A DNA stretch of 64,000 nt from contig CAJXUK010000002.1 of the NCBI GenBank assembly GCA_913061435.1, positions 62,001 through 126,000 on the forward strand. Direction: 5' to 3'. The notes below the pieces were generated by a model. That model saw only the letters and a program-made list of their open reading frames with translations, searched no databases and was not told the origin of the DNA. A program made the translations under genes and the position numbers. The stretch comes from an uncultured Thalassolituus sp. (GTDB taxonomy: Bacteria > Pseudomonadota > Gammaproteobacteria > Pseudomonadales > Oceanobacteraceae). Shown in pieces: positions 45,428-54,007 of this stretch. How positions within the stretch are numbered: position 1 is the first letter of the stretch; each line of letters begins with the position of its first letter.

Positions 45428-46657
45428 ATGAGCCAAACTTCTCTTGATAAAAGCAAAATCAAGTTCCTACTTCTTGAAGGTGTTCATCAAAGCGCCTTAG
45501 ATACGTTGCATGCTGCTGGTTATACCAACATTGACTATCTAAAAACTGCCCTGCCTGAAGCGGAATTAAAGGAGCGTATTAAAGACGCTCACTTTGTTGG
45601 TATTCGTTCGCGCACTCAATTAACGGCTGACATTTTCGATGCGGCTGAGAAATTGATTGCCGTGGGCTGTTTCTGCATTGGTACCAATCAGGTTGACCTA
45701 AAAGCAGCCACAGAACGGGGTGTCTGTGTATTTAACGCACCTTATTCAAATACCCGCTCAGTTGCCGAATTGTCTATTGCGCAAGCGATTTTATTAATGC
45801 GCGGTGTGCCAGAGAAAAACGCTCAGTGCCATCGTGGCGAATGGGTGAAATCTGCGGTTAATTCTTATGAGATACGTGGTAAAAAATTAGGTATCGTCGG
45901 TTACGGCAGCATTGGTACTCAGTTGTCTGTTATGGCTGAGTCGATGGGCATGGAAGTTTTCTTCTACGACGTAGTAACCAAGCTTCCGCTAGGTAATGCA
46001 ACGCAAGTTGCTACCATGGAAGAACTACTAGGCATGGCCGACGTAGTCTCTCTGCATGTTCCAGAAACCGCTGCTACCAAGTGGATGATGGGCCCAGAAC
46101 AATTCGCACAAATGAAGCAAGGTTCTATTTTAATGAACGCTTCTCGCGGAACCGTTGTTGATATCGACGCCTTAGCCGATGCGATTCGCAGCAAAAAGTT
46201 ATTAGGCGCTGCCGTTGATGTGTTCCCTGTTGAGCCTCGCTCTAACGACGAAGAATTCATCACCCCACTGCGTGAATTTGATAATGTTATTCTTACCCCG
46301 CACGTCGGTGGCTCTACCATGGAAGCACAAGCGAACATCGGTTTAGAAGTTGCAGAAAAACTAGGTAAGTACAGTGATAACGGTACCACCATTTCTGCAG
46401 TTAACTTCCCAGAAGTCGCGTTACCAGCACACCCTGACCAGCACCGTATCCTGCACGTTCACCAGAACAAACCAGGTATTATGAATGCAATTAACTCGAT
46501 CCTTGCTGAAAACGACATTAATATCTGTGGCCAATACTTACAGACATTCGGTGAGATTGGTTATGTGGTTATTGATGTAGATGCCAAAGGCAGTGAAGTG
46601 GCTTTGGATAAAATACAGACTATCGACGGTACTATTAAAGCTCGTCGTTTATTCTAG
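45428..46657 (+). CDS. serA: D-3-phosphoglycerate dehydrogenase
   Basis: First step of serine synthesis; oxidises 3-phosphoglycerate with NAD+, and also reduces 2-oxoglutarate. 409 residues match E. coli SerA (410). GIRSRTQLT, GCFCIGTNQVDL, the NAD site LGIVGYGSIGTQL, NASRGTVVDI and the catalytic His in LTPHVGGST are present. A C-terminal ACT domain (about 338-409: HVHQNKPGIMNAINSIL) is the serine-inhibition site. A terminator follows. Confidence 0.97.
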   Translation: MSQTSLDKSKIKFLLLEGVHQSALDTLHAAGYTNIDYLKTALPEAELKERIKDAHFVGIRSRTQLTADIFDAAEKLIAVGCFCIGTNQVDLKAATERGVCVFNAPYSNTRSVAELSIAQAILLMRGVPEKNAQCHRGEWVKSAVNSYEIRGKKLGIVGYGSIGTQLSVMAESMGMEVFFYDVVTKLPLGNATQVATMEELLGMADVVSLHVPETAATKWMMGPEQFAQMKQGSILMNASRGTVVDIDALADAIRSKKLLGAAVDVFPVEPRSNDEEFITPLREFDNVILTPHVGGSTMEAQANIGLEVAEKLGKYSDNGTTISAVNFPEVALPAHPDQHRILHVHQNKPGIMNAINSILAENDINICGQYLQTFGEIGYVVIDVDAKGSEVALDKIQTIDGTIKARRLF

Positions 46658-46720
46658 CTGTTAAGTTATTATTGTTGCTTTAAACAGCAGCAATAATAGC
46701 AAAGATAAAAAACAGCCATT

Positions 46721-46760
46721 AAAAAGCCGCGTTGGAATCTTATTCTAATGCGGCTTTTTT
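46721..46760. terminator. Terminator after serA
   Basis: A 10-bp stem AAAAAGCCGC with GCGGCTTTTT, extended by a partly paired upper stem, followed by six T. The A tract makes it usable by the minus-strand lipoprotein gene too. Confidence 0.92.
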
Positions 46761-46788
46761 GGTTTATATTAACTGCTTAAAATATGTA

Positions 46789-47205
46789 CTACTTATTAGT
46801 CGAAACCATCCAAACATAATACTCATCGCGCTGAACATCGTAATAATTATCTTTAACGCGCGCTTTTACAGTTTTTTGTTTCACCTCTGAAATGACTTCT
46901 TTATTCATTCTAACCGACGAACGATCGTTAGCTACGCTCTGGTTTAGCACCGAAATACTGCTAACAGTAACACCTTGCTGAGCAGCTAAACGCTCTCTAG
47001 CTCTCTGAACAGCACATTCTTGCTGGTAATAATGACCTTTAATATGAAACCCACACGACGCCACAACACCCGTTTCTGCACCATATAACCAATTTGGCTG
47101 ACCATTATTCATGCCTTTTTGAGCACAACCTGATAAGCCCGCTGCCAACACAGTAGCGAGTAATAAACTTTTCTTAATCGAAAAAGGGGATTCGATTTGC
47201 GACAT
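46789..47205 (-). CDS. LPP20-like lipoprotein
   Basis: 138 residues from ATG 47205 with AAGGA seven bases upstream; a longer frame to 47256 is unlikely. The signal peptide ends in the lipobox LSGC. The mature part (PNWLYG, CAVQRARERLAAQ, then VKARVKDNYYDVQRDEYYVWMV) follows the LPP20 pattern of an A-R-x-L helix followed by strands. Function unknown. It is divergent from a second LPP20-type gene 144 bases away. Confidence 0.75.
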   Translation of the reverse strand: MSQIESPFSIKKSLLLATVLAAGLSGCAQKGMNNGQPNWLYGAETGVVASCGFHIKGHYYQQECAVQRARERLAAQQGVTVSSISVLNQSVANDRSSVRMNKEVISEVKQKTVKARVKDNYYDVQRDEYYVWMVSTNK

Positions 47206-47349
47206 ATATTCATCCTTAAATAACGGGTTGCCAATGTTAATAAACGATACTGACAAAGAGTGTAGTAATTTACAAAGCGCTAATATATGATAACTTTTTC
47301 TTAATTAGAAATTTATTTTTGTTCAATATCGCTCTTCAAGGAGAAGAAG

Positions 47350-47931
47350 ATGAAACTTCGTTCATTATTCGTTGCTGGTGCAGCAACATTTTTAGTTGCT
47401 TGTAGCGCTAACCAAACCATGCCACAGCCTGTTGCCAGCTGTGTGTTTGCTGATGGTTCTAACCAGCCTGCTCCTGAGTGGGTTTGTGGTGCTCCAGTAA
47501 ACGGCGTTGATCTTTCTGCTGTTGGTTATGCTGACAAGTCAGGCGCTGGCGCTAGCTTCATGAAGCAAATGGCCGCTACTGCAGCTCGCGTTGAACTGGC
47601 TCAGACTTTTTCAGTTCGCATGACCAACATGGTTAAGCAATTTACTGAAACAACTGGCGCTGGTGATAGCGAAACCGTTGATCAGGTTAACACCTCTGTT
47701 ACTAAGCAGATTACTGAAAAAACTCTAGTAGGTTCTCGTATTTTCCGTCAAATGCCAACCCCAGCCGGTGGCATGGTTGTACTTGTAGGTTTAAGCCCAG
47801 AAACAGTAACTCAACTAGCTGAAAATTCACTTAAAACTTCTATGAAGAACGATCGTGCTTTATGGCAGAAGTTTCAGGCAGGCAAAGCTCAAGATGAGCT
47901 AGCCGCTGAAATTGCAAACATGGGTAACTAA
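47350..47931 (+). CDS. LPP20 family lipoprotein
   Basis: 193 residues. Signal peptide with lipobox LVAC (Cys18). The mature protein has PEWVCG, AVGYADKSG, the helix MAATAARVELAQTF and the strand MVVLVGLSPETV, as in LPP20 proteins. GGAG lies just before the start. Four Cys residues beyond the lipid Cys could be paired. Base usage is regular, and the gene looks well expressed. Its terminator separates it from the transglutaminase-like gene. Confidence 0.82.
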   Translation: MKLRSLFVAGAATFLVACSANQTMPQPVASCVFADGSNQPAPEWVCGAPVNGVDLSAVGYADKSGAGASFMKQMAATAARVELAQTFSVRMTNMVKQFTETTGAGDSETVDQVNTSVTKQITEKTLVGSRIFRQMPTPAGGMVVLVGLSPETVTQLAENSLKTSMKNDRALWQKFQAGKAQDELAAEIANMGN

Positions 47932-47948
47932 TACCGCGCTTGCTACTC

Positions 47949-47977
47949 AAAAAACCGGCCTAGTGTCGGTTTTTTTT
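47949..47977 (+). terminator. Terminator after the LPP20 gene
   Basis: Stem AAAAAACCG with CGGTTTTTT around an 11-base loop, with an eight-T run. Confidence 0.9.
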
Positions 47978-48055
47978 GCTTTATATTTTGCTCTATTCTT
48001 TTCGTTAAAGTTAGATTGTATTTTCTTCTAGGTATAATTGTTAAAGGCTTAATCA

Positions 48056-49600
48056 ATGAACACTCCATTATTACGTCGCTTTGTTTTACTTCCTTCTATT
48101 ATTCGCAATGCGTTAATGGGAACAGCGATCACAAGTGCCATTTTTACCACAACCGTGAGTTATGCTGCTGATTCTGAATATGAACAGTGGTTAAAACAAA
48201 CTCAAACCGAATTCCAAAATTACTTAGATAAAAACGACAAAGAGTTTTTAGGCTTTTTGAATCAGAAATGGCAAGAAGTTGAAGTTGAAAAACCCGTTAA
48301 GCGCGACCCCGCACCAAAACCTGTTGAGATGCCTGTTGCTAAGCCGCAGCCAAAACCTTTACCAAAACCAATCGCTCAAAAGAAAATCGATAAGCCAGTA
48401 GAAATAGAAAAGCCCGTCGTTGTAAAACCTATTGTAATTGATAAGCCTATTGCAGCACCTACTCCAGTTAAGCCTCAGCCAAAAGTTAAAAAAGACTTTA
48501 ATTTACGTACCGCCAAGTTTGATTTTTTCGGTGAAGATATCAGCATCGAATATAACAAGAAATTTAAACAAAGTTTCCGCGGCAAAATTAACAACAAAAG
48601 CATTGCCAGTTTTTGGGAAAGCTTAGCCGGCCAGCCTCATCAAAACATCGTTGAGCAATTGGCAGAGACAGCGACTAAGCTGCAATTAAATGACTGGGGA
48701 ACCGCTTTATTATTTGATCAGTTTTCACGTGAACTGCAAGGCTCGAATCAATACAATCAAAGTAGCCGCCAGTTAACCTCTTGGTTTTTATTGGTAAAAT
48801 CTGGCTTTAATGCCCGCGTCGCGTATAACGACCAGGTTTTTTTATTGATTCCATCCAAGCAACCGTTATTCAGCACAACCTACTTTACTTTAGATAACCA
48901 ACGCTTTTACTCGGTTTCTCTAAATGAAAAACCTATGAAGCCAGGCAAGGTATTTACATACAGCGGCAAGCATTTAGATGGCCAAAGAAACTTAGACTTC
49001 TCCAAACCTAACAACTTTACCGCCAATAAAAATCAATTAACCCGCGATCTTTCATTCAGCTATAACGGCGAAAAATTTGATATTAATATCCGCTATCCAA
49101 AAGATATGGTGAACTTTTTTAGCACCTTCCCACAATTGGATTTAGAGAATTATTTCTCCGCAGGTATGCCCAGCGATACCGCTTACAGTTTGTTAACTCA
49201 GTTAAAACCTGTGGTTGAAGGTCAGTCTGAAACAGAAGCGGTAAACCGTTTACTGCGCTTTGTACAAACAGCATTTGAATACAAAACCGATGATGATCAG
49301 TTTCGCCAAGAAAACTACCTATTCCCACTAGAAACGCTTCATTATCCTTATTCTGATTGCGAAGACAGAGCTGCACTGTTTGCTTGGTTAACGGAATCAC
49401 TATTAGGCTTAGATGTTGTTATTGCTGACTTCCCGGGGCACATTGCCACTGCAGTTAAATTCAGCCAGCCTGTGCAAGGCGACAGCTGGAAAATGAACGG
49501 CAAACGCTACACCATCGCAGACCCAACTTACGTGAATGCGAATGCAGGTATGACGATGCCGCAATATCGTGGCAAAGCGCCTAAATTAGTTACCTTTTAG
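48056..49600 (+). CDS. Exported transglutaminase-like protein with Pro/Lys-rich spacer
   Basis: 514 residues. A signal peptide (about 1-38, ending SYAA) leads to a helical stretch, then a Pro/Lys/Val-rich spacer at about 80-155 (many KPxx and PKP repeats). The C-terminal half has a transglutaminase-type triad: Cys435 in YSDCEDRA, His462 in FPGHIA and Asp489 in IADPTY. Such domains act as cysteine proteases, peptidases or cross-linkers. I do not recognise a named family. The spacer could cross the periplasm. It has its own start 124 bases after the LPP20 gene. Confidence 0.8.
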   Translation: MNTPLLRRFVLLPSIIRNALMGTAITSAIFTTTVSYAADSEYEQWLKQTQTEFQNYLDKNDKEFLGFLNQKWQEVEVEKPVKRDPAPKPVEMPVAKPQPKPLPKPIAQKKIDKPVEIEKPVVVKPIVIDKPIAAPTPVKPQPKVKKDFNLRTAKFDFFGEDISIEYNKKFKQSFRGKINNKSIASFWESLAGQPHQNIVEQLAETATKLQLNDWGTALLFDQFSRELQGSNQYNQSSRQLTSWFLLVKSGFNARVAYNDQVFLLIPSKQPLFSTTYFTLDNQRFYSVSLNEKPMKPGKVFTYSGKHLDGQRNLDFSKPNNFTANKNQLTRDLSFSYNGEKFDINIRYPKDMVNFFSTFPQLDLENYFSAGMPSDTAYSLLTQLKPVVEGQSETEAVNRLLRFVQTAFEYKTDDDQFRQENYLFPLETLHYPYSDCEDRAALFAWLTESLLGLDVVIADFPGHIATAVKFSQPVQGDSWKMNGKRYTIADPTYVNANAGMTMPQYRGKAPKLVTF

Positions 49601-49696
49601 CCAGCACGAAAGACGGTTGCTTTTTAAGTAACCTTCTTTATCCTAAGCGACTTGTTTAATGCTCGGTTATCGAGTGATGTAAGAGAGAGCACTCCC

Positions 49697-50344
49697 ATGC
49701 CATTACAAGTCGCCATCGTTCCTGTAACACCTTTTCAGCAAAACTCTAGCATCATTATGTGCGAAGAAACCAAACAAGCCGCAGTGGTTGACCCAGGTGG
49801 TGAGGTTGAGCGTATTATTGCGCAAGCTGATGCCATGGGGGCAACGATTACCAAGATTTTATTAACCCACGCGCACTTAGATCACGTGGGCGGCACGATT
49901 GAACTCGCCAAATTAAAAGATATAAAAATAGAAGGCCCACACTTAGGCGATAAATTTTGGTTAGACATGCTACCGCAGCAATCACAAATGTTTGGTTTCC
50001 CGATGGCACAGAGTTTTTTACCCGACCGCTGGTTAAATGAAGGCGAGACAGTTACTGTCGGTAATGTCACGCTGGATGTGATCCATACACCGGGACATAC
50101 TCCAGGCCATGTGATTTTTCATAGTAAAGACGATCAGCTAGCGTTGGTTGGTGATGTGTTGTTTCAAGGCTCGATTGGCCGTACCGATTTTCCGCAAGGC
50201 AATCATGAAGAATTAGTTGCTTCGATTCGTAATAAATTATTTCCGCTTGGGGATGATATTACGTTTGTACCGGGGCATGGACCAAACTCTACTTTTGGCC
50301 AAGAAAGACGGACTAATCCGTTTGTCGCCGGTAAAGCTGGCTAA
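49697..50344 (+). CDS. gloC: Metallo-beta-lactamase-fold hydrolase, YcbL/GloC-like glyoxalase II
   Basis: 215 residues from ATG 49697, the exact length of E. coli YcbL/GloC. LTHAHLDHVGG, HTPGHTPGH, VGDVLFQGSIGR and PGHGPNSTFGQE supply the two-metal site and family motifs. Hydrolyses S-lactoylglutathione in methylglyoxal detoxification. A longer in-frame start at 49652 adds 15 residues with no homology. Confidence 0.93.
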   Translation: MPLQVAIVPVTPFQQNSSIIMCEETKQAAVVDPGGEVERIIAQADAMGATITKILLTHAHLDHVGGTIELAKLKDIKIEGPHLGDKFWLDMLPQQSQMFGFPMAQSFLPDRWLNEGETVTVGNVTLDVIHTPGHTPGHVIFHSKDDQLALVGDVLFQGSIGRTDFPQGNHEELVASIRNKLFPLGDDITFVPGHGPNSTFGQERRTNPFVAGKAG

Positions 50345-50358
50345 GCTGTTCAAAATTT

Positions 50359-50385
50359 AGCGCTAGATAACTTATATCTAGCGCT
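50359..50385. terminator. Hairpin between convergent gloC and a small gene
   Basis: A perfect 11-bp stem AGCGCTAGATA/TATCTAGCGCT (50359-50369 with 50375-50385). The T tract is poor on plus (TCTGG) and moderate on minus (AAATTTTG), so termination is likely but not classic. Confidence 0.65.
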
Positions 50386-50401
50386 TCTGGTCGATCTGGG
50401 T

Positions 50402-50433
50402 TTAGTTAAAAACCCGCCCTTAGTTAAAAACCC
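50402..50433 (-). repeat. 18-bp-period duplication at a stop codon
   Basis: A 14-base segment is found at 50402-50415 and 50420-50433. The second copy holds the last codons and stop of the small gene; the first lies just downstream of it. Confidence 0.85.
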
Positions 50434-50638
50434 AGAATTCTACATCATAATCCAATACATCTTCACCTAAGATATCTTCTAAAGGGAAGCGCTCTGTATG
50501 GGCAGTATTTTCAGTATATGCCGCTACGTTTACCACGATATCGCCGTTTTCATCTTCAAAGATGATGCTGGTATTTTTAACCGCTTTTTGGATTTTTTTG
50601 CGCACGTTGCTGGTAATCGCAATTTCTTTAATATTCAT
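50420..50638 (-). CDS. Small acidic protein, unknown
   Basis: 72 residues: KKIQKAVKNTSIIFEDENGDIVVNVAAYTENT then an acidic LEDILGEDVLDYDVEFWVF end. No signal or membrane segment. I do not recognise a family. It lies between gloC and rpmE, 114 bases from the rpmE stop side, with its own start region. Confidence 0.65.
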   Translation of the reverse strand: MNIKEIAITSNVRKKIQKAVKNTSIIFEDENGDIVVNVAAYTENTAHTERFPLEDILGEDVLDYDVEFWVFN

Positions 50639-50696
50639 ATTTTGTCACCCAGTAAGATTTAATAGAAGAGCTAGATAAATAGCCGAGAAGCAGAAT

Positions 50697-50731
50697 AAAA
50701 AAAACGCGCTGAGGATAATCCTGAGCGCGTT
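50697..50731 (-). terminator. rpmE terminator
   Basis: On the minus strand a stem AACGCGCT-C-AGGA with TCCT-C-AGCGCGTT (three-base loop) is followed by a T run of six or more, 22 bases after the rpmE stop. Confidence 0.95.
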
Positions 50732-50752
50732 CTTTTGGATTCAGTGCAAGAA

Positions 50753-50962
50753 TTACTTCTTGAAACCACCGAAACGCTTCTGGAATTTGTCAATACGACC
50801 GCCAGTATCAACAGTCTTTTGCTTACCAGTGTAGAACGGGTGGCAAGAAGAACATACGTCTAGGTGGATAGTACCTGTACGAGTTGATTTAGTTGTGAAC
50901 GTGTTACCGCAAGTACAAGTTGCTGCAAGTTCAGCGTATTCTGGGTGGATACCAGCTTTCAT
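50753..50962 (-). CDS. rpmE: 50S ribosomal protein L31, zinc-binding form
   Basis: 69 residues, KAGIHPEY at the N-terminus. Cys16, Cys18, Cys37 and Cys40 (CTCG and CSSCHPF) are kept, so this is the zinc-containing C+ form. [22 protein letters not shown] near the C-terminus is typical. Convergent to nothing; divergent from priA, as in many gammaproteobacteria. Confidence 0.98.
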   Translation of the reverse strand: MKAGIHPEYAELAATCTCGNTFTTKSTRTGTIHLDVCSSCHPFYTGKQKTVDTGGRIDKFQKRFGGFKK

Positions 50963-51155
50963 AAGTCACCTATTTATAACAAAAGTGCCGCTTTCCTCAG
51001 CAGTGAGATTCTTACACTGAGGCACCGCACGAACATATTGACTTAATAGATACTCTGCTAAGTCAACGATTTGGATGGCGAATCATACCAGAGAGTCGGA
51101 TTCTAACAAGTACTTTCCATCGGTTTTTATCCACAAACCCTGTAAACTACCTAAC

Positions 51156-53453
51156 ATGACTGACACCTACTACTTGCGTATTGCTTTACCTGTGCCATTA
51201 CGCCGACTATTTGATTATTTGCCGCTGGCCAATACCGATGCATCTGATTACCAAATCGGTAGTCGTGTACGCGTGCCTTTTGGCCACCAGCAATTAATTG
51301 GCTTCGTGTTATCCATTGAAACATCGTCTGATGTGCCCGCAGATAAACTCAAGCCGATTAGCGAAAGTTTAGATAATCACGAGTTAGTAAGCCCCAACAT
51401 ACTTGAACTTTGCCGATGGCTAAGCCATTACTACCACTACCCACTGGGTGAAGTGCTTGATTTAGCAATCCCGGTATTATTACGCAAAGGCGGACAGATT
51501 AATGATATCGCCGAACCCCATTGGCGTTTATCGCAACCACCTTGTGCAAAAAAAGCATCAACTCAAGAAGCATCTGCTCAAGAAATGTCTCCGGTTACCG
51601 GCAAGAAGCAACTAGAGCTTTGGCAGTTGTTTCAGCAGCAACCTTATTGGCGTCATAAAGATTTAACCCAACAAGGTTTTATTAAATCTCAACTCGACCG
51701 CTTGGCCAGCCTTGGTTTAATAGAAGCGTATCAACAGCTTCCTATTCCTCACGCTGAAGGGTGGGTAAAAGAGGGCTCAGAAAGAGAGCGAGCACTCACT
51801 TTAAACAGAGAGCAAGCCAGTGCCGTTGATCAAGTGGCGCAGCAATTTGGCAAGTTTCATGTAGCGCTTTTAGATGGCGTTACCGGCAGCGGCAAAACCG
51901 AAGTGTATTTACAACTGATTGCCAAAGCTATTGAGCAAGGTAAACAAGCACTGGTACTGGTGCCAGAGATCGGCTTAACACCGCAAACTATTCGCCGCTT
52001 TCAAGCACGATTTGATGTGCCAGTGGTCATGATGCATTCCAGCCTCAACGACAAAGAACGCCTAATAGCTTGGCACCAATGCAACCAAGGCCAAGCAAAA
52101 ATCCTAATCGGCACCCGCTCAGCGATTTTTACTCCGCTGCCCGATTTAGGTTTGATTATTATCGATGAAGAACACGACGCATCGTTTAAACAACAAGACG
52201 GGTTACGCTATAGCGCACGTGACTTTGCCATTAAACGCGCCCACAAAGAATCGTTGCCGATTGTGCTTGGCTCTGCCACACCGGCCTTAGAAACCCTGCA
52301 CAATGCCTATAGTCGCCGCTACAGCCACCATAAGCTAACTGTGCGTGCAGGTAATGCCAAGCCACCACGAATGAAACTGCACAGCATCTTGCATCAACCA
52401 CTCGAATACGGTTTAGCCCTACCGGTTGTGGATAAAATTAAACAGCACTTAAATGCGGGCCAGCAGGTAATGATTTTTATTAACCGCCGCGGCTTTGCCC
52501 CCACCCTAGCCTGCCGCGATTGCGGTTGGATGGCCGAGTGTATTCGCTGCGATGCGCGCATGACCATGCACCAGTATCCGCCACACATGCATTGCCATCA
52601 CTGTGATAATCAAGCGGCTATTCCGCGCCTATGCCCTAACTGCAACAGCATGCAAATAGAACCTTTAGGCCAAGGTACTGAACGCATTGAAGAAAATTTG
52701 CACAAACTGTTTGCTGGTGCTGATATTAAACGAGTCGATCGCGATACCGTGCGCAGCAAAGACGCGTTTGATCATTTGTTTAATGAAATTCATAAAGGTG
52801 AACCGTGCATTTTAGTGGGTACACAAATGCTCGCCAAAGGTCATCATTTTCCTGATGTCACCATGGTGGTTATTTTAGATGCCGATTCCGGCTTGTTCAG
52901 TGCCGATTTTCGCGGCATGGAAAAAACGGCACAGCTAATTTTACAAGTTGCTGGACGCGCGGGCCGCGGTGACAAACTGGGAGAGGTATGGATACAAACC
53001 TTGTATGCCGATCATCCCCAGTTAAATATGTTATTAGAAGGGGGTTATCACGGCTTAGCCGCCAACTTGTTGCACGAACGTAAGCACATTCAATTGCCGC
53101 CCTACAGCTATATGGCGTTATTACGTACTGAGTGCAGCGACAAACAATTAGCCGAACAGGTACAGCATCAAGCCCGTGAATTTATACAAGGTTGGTTAAA
53201 TAATTATTGGCAAGGCAAGTTACTGGCCCCTAATGAAACCCAAGCCGATACCACGCCGGTTACGTTATTAGGGCCTTTTCCTGCACCGATGGAACGCCGC
53301 AATGGGCGCTTTCGCCAGCAATTACAAATCATGAGCCATGAGCGCAATTCATTACATAGGGTCTTAAATCCGTTAGTGCATTTTTTAGAAAATTTAAAAG
53401 GCATTCAAAAAGTGCGATGGAACTTAGATATTGACCCCATGGATATGAGCTAA
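51156..53453 (+). CDS. priA: Primosomal replication-restart helicase PriA
   Basis: A 765-residue 3'-5' helicase that reloads DnaB at stalled forks. From ATG 51156 the protein opens YYLRIALPVPLRRLFDYLP. Walker A is VTGSGKT, Walker B DEEHD, and two zinc clusters are seen in CRDCGWMAECIRC and CHHCDNQ/CPNCNS. GTQMLAKGHHFPDV and QVAGRAGRGD are later helicase motifs. A longer frame from 51075 is unsupported. It is somewhat longer than E. coli PriA (732) through a polar insert around residues 120-150. Confidence 0.96.
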   Translation: MTDTYYLRIALPVPLRRLFDYLPLANTDASDYQIGSRVRVPFGHQQLIGFVLSIETSSDVPADKLKPISESLDNHELVSPNILELCRWLSHYYHYPLGEVLDLAIPVLLRKGGQINDIAEPHWRLSQPPCAKKASTQEASAQEMSPVTGKKQLELWQLFQQQPYWRHKDLTQQGFIKSQLDRLASLGLIEAYQQLPIPHAEGWVKEGSERERALTLNREQASAVDQVAQQFGKFHVALLDGVTGSGKTEVYLQLIAKAIEQGKQALVLVPEIGLTPQTIRRFQARFDVPVVMMHSSLNDKERLIAWHQCNQGQAKILIGTRSAIFTPLPDLGLIIIDEEHDASFKQQDGLRYSARDFAIKRAHKESLPIVLGSATPALETLHNAYSRRYSHHKLTVRAGNAKPPRMKLHSILHQPLEYGLALPVVDKIKQHLNAGQQVMIFINRRGFAPTLACRDCGWMAECIRCDARMTMHQYPPHMHCHHCDNQAAIPRLCPNCNSMQIEPLGQGTERIEENLHKLFAGADIKRVDRDTVRSKDAFDHLFNEIHKGEPCILVGTQMLAKGHHFPDVTMVVILDADSGLFSADFRGMEKTAQLILQVAGRAGRGDKLGEVWIQTLYADHPQLNMLLEGGYHGLAANLLHERKHIQLPPYSYMALLRTECSDKQLAEQVQHQAREFIQGWLNNYWQGKLLAPNETQADTTPVTLLGPFPAPMERRNGRFRQQLQIMSHERNSLHRVLNPLVHFLENLKGIQKVRWNLDIDPMDMS

Positions 53454-53468
53454 TTTATTTGGCGCTCA

Positions 53469-53882
53469 TTATACCGACTTAAACTGAATAACATTCGACT
53501 CACGAGTTTTACCAGCCGCTTCCAGCTTACTTAAATAATCTTGCCAAAGCGTTTCTTGGTTATCGCACAAATGGCGTAAGTATTTCCAGTCGTATAAGCC
53601 AGAGTCATGACCATCGTCGAAAATAAACTTCAATGCATAATTACCAGAAGGCTCAATGTTTAACAGCGCCACGTTTTTCTTACCGTACTGCAAAACTTCA
53701 TTTCCAACACCGTGGCCACGAACTTCTGCAGAAGGAGAAAAAACCCGCAGCATTTCAAAACTTAACTGAAAAATCTCATCTGCCTGTGTGTTGCCTGTAA
53801 GATTTTGATAGCGCAACTCTAAACACTGACTTTGCTTACGCACTTTGATATCAGCAGGGATTAATGCATTAGAAGTAGACAT
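53469..53882 (-). CDS. DUF971 family protein
   Basis: 137 residues. Family markers are the opening PADIKVRKQSQCLELRYQ, SFEMLRVFSPSAEVRGHG, NIEPSGNYALKFIFDDGHDSGLYDW and YLRHLC. DUF971 proteins resemble the small N-terminal domain of gamma-butyrobetaine hydroxylase and are often near hslVU; the function is unclear, though Fe-S or metal handling has been proposed. A terminator lies between it and hslU. Confidence 0.92.
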   Translation of the reverse strand: MSTSNALIPADIKVRKQSQCLELRYQNLTGNTQADEIFQLSFEMLRVFSPSAEVRGHGVGNEVLQYGKKNVALLNIEPSGNYALKFIFDDGHDSGLYDWKYLRHLCDNQETLWQDYLSKLEAAGKTRESNVIQFKSV

Positions 53883-53921
53883 CGTATTAGCCTAAATTTT
53901 ATTAAAAAATTAAATACCCAT

Positions 53922-53953
53922 AAAAAAGCTGAGCAAATAGCTCAGCTTTTTTT
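53922..53953. terminator. Terminator after hslU (bidirectional)
   Basis: Stem AAAAAGCTGAGC with GCTCAGCTTTTT, five-base loop; strong T tracts on both strands. Confidence 0.93.
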
Positions 53954-54007
53954 GTATTTGTTACAAACACGTTAGCTTTTAAAAAGCGGAGTTTATAACT
54001 CATTTAC

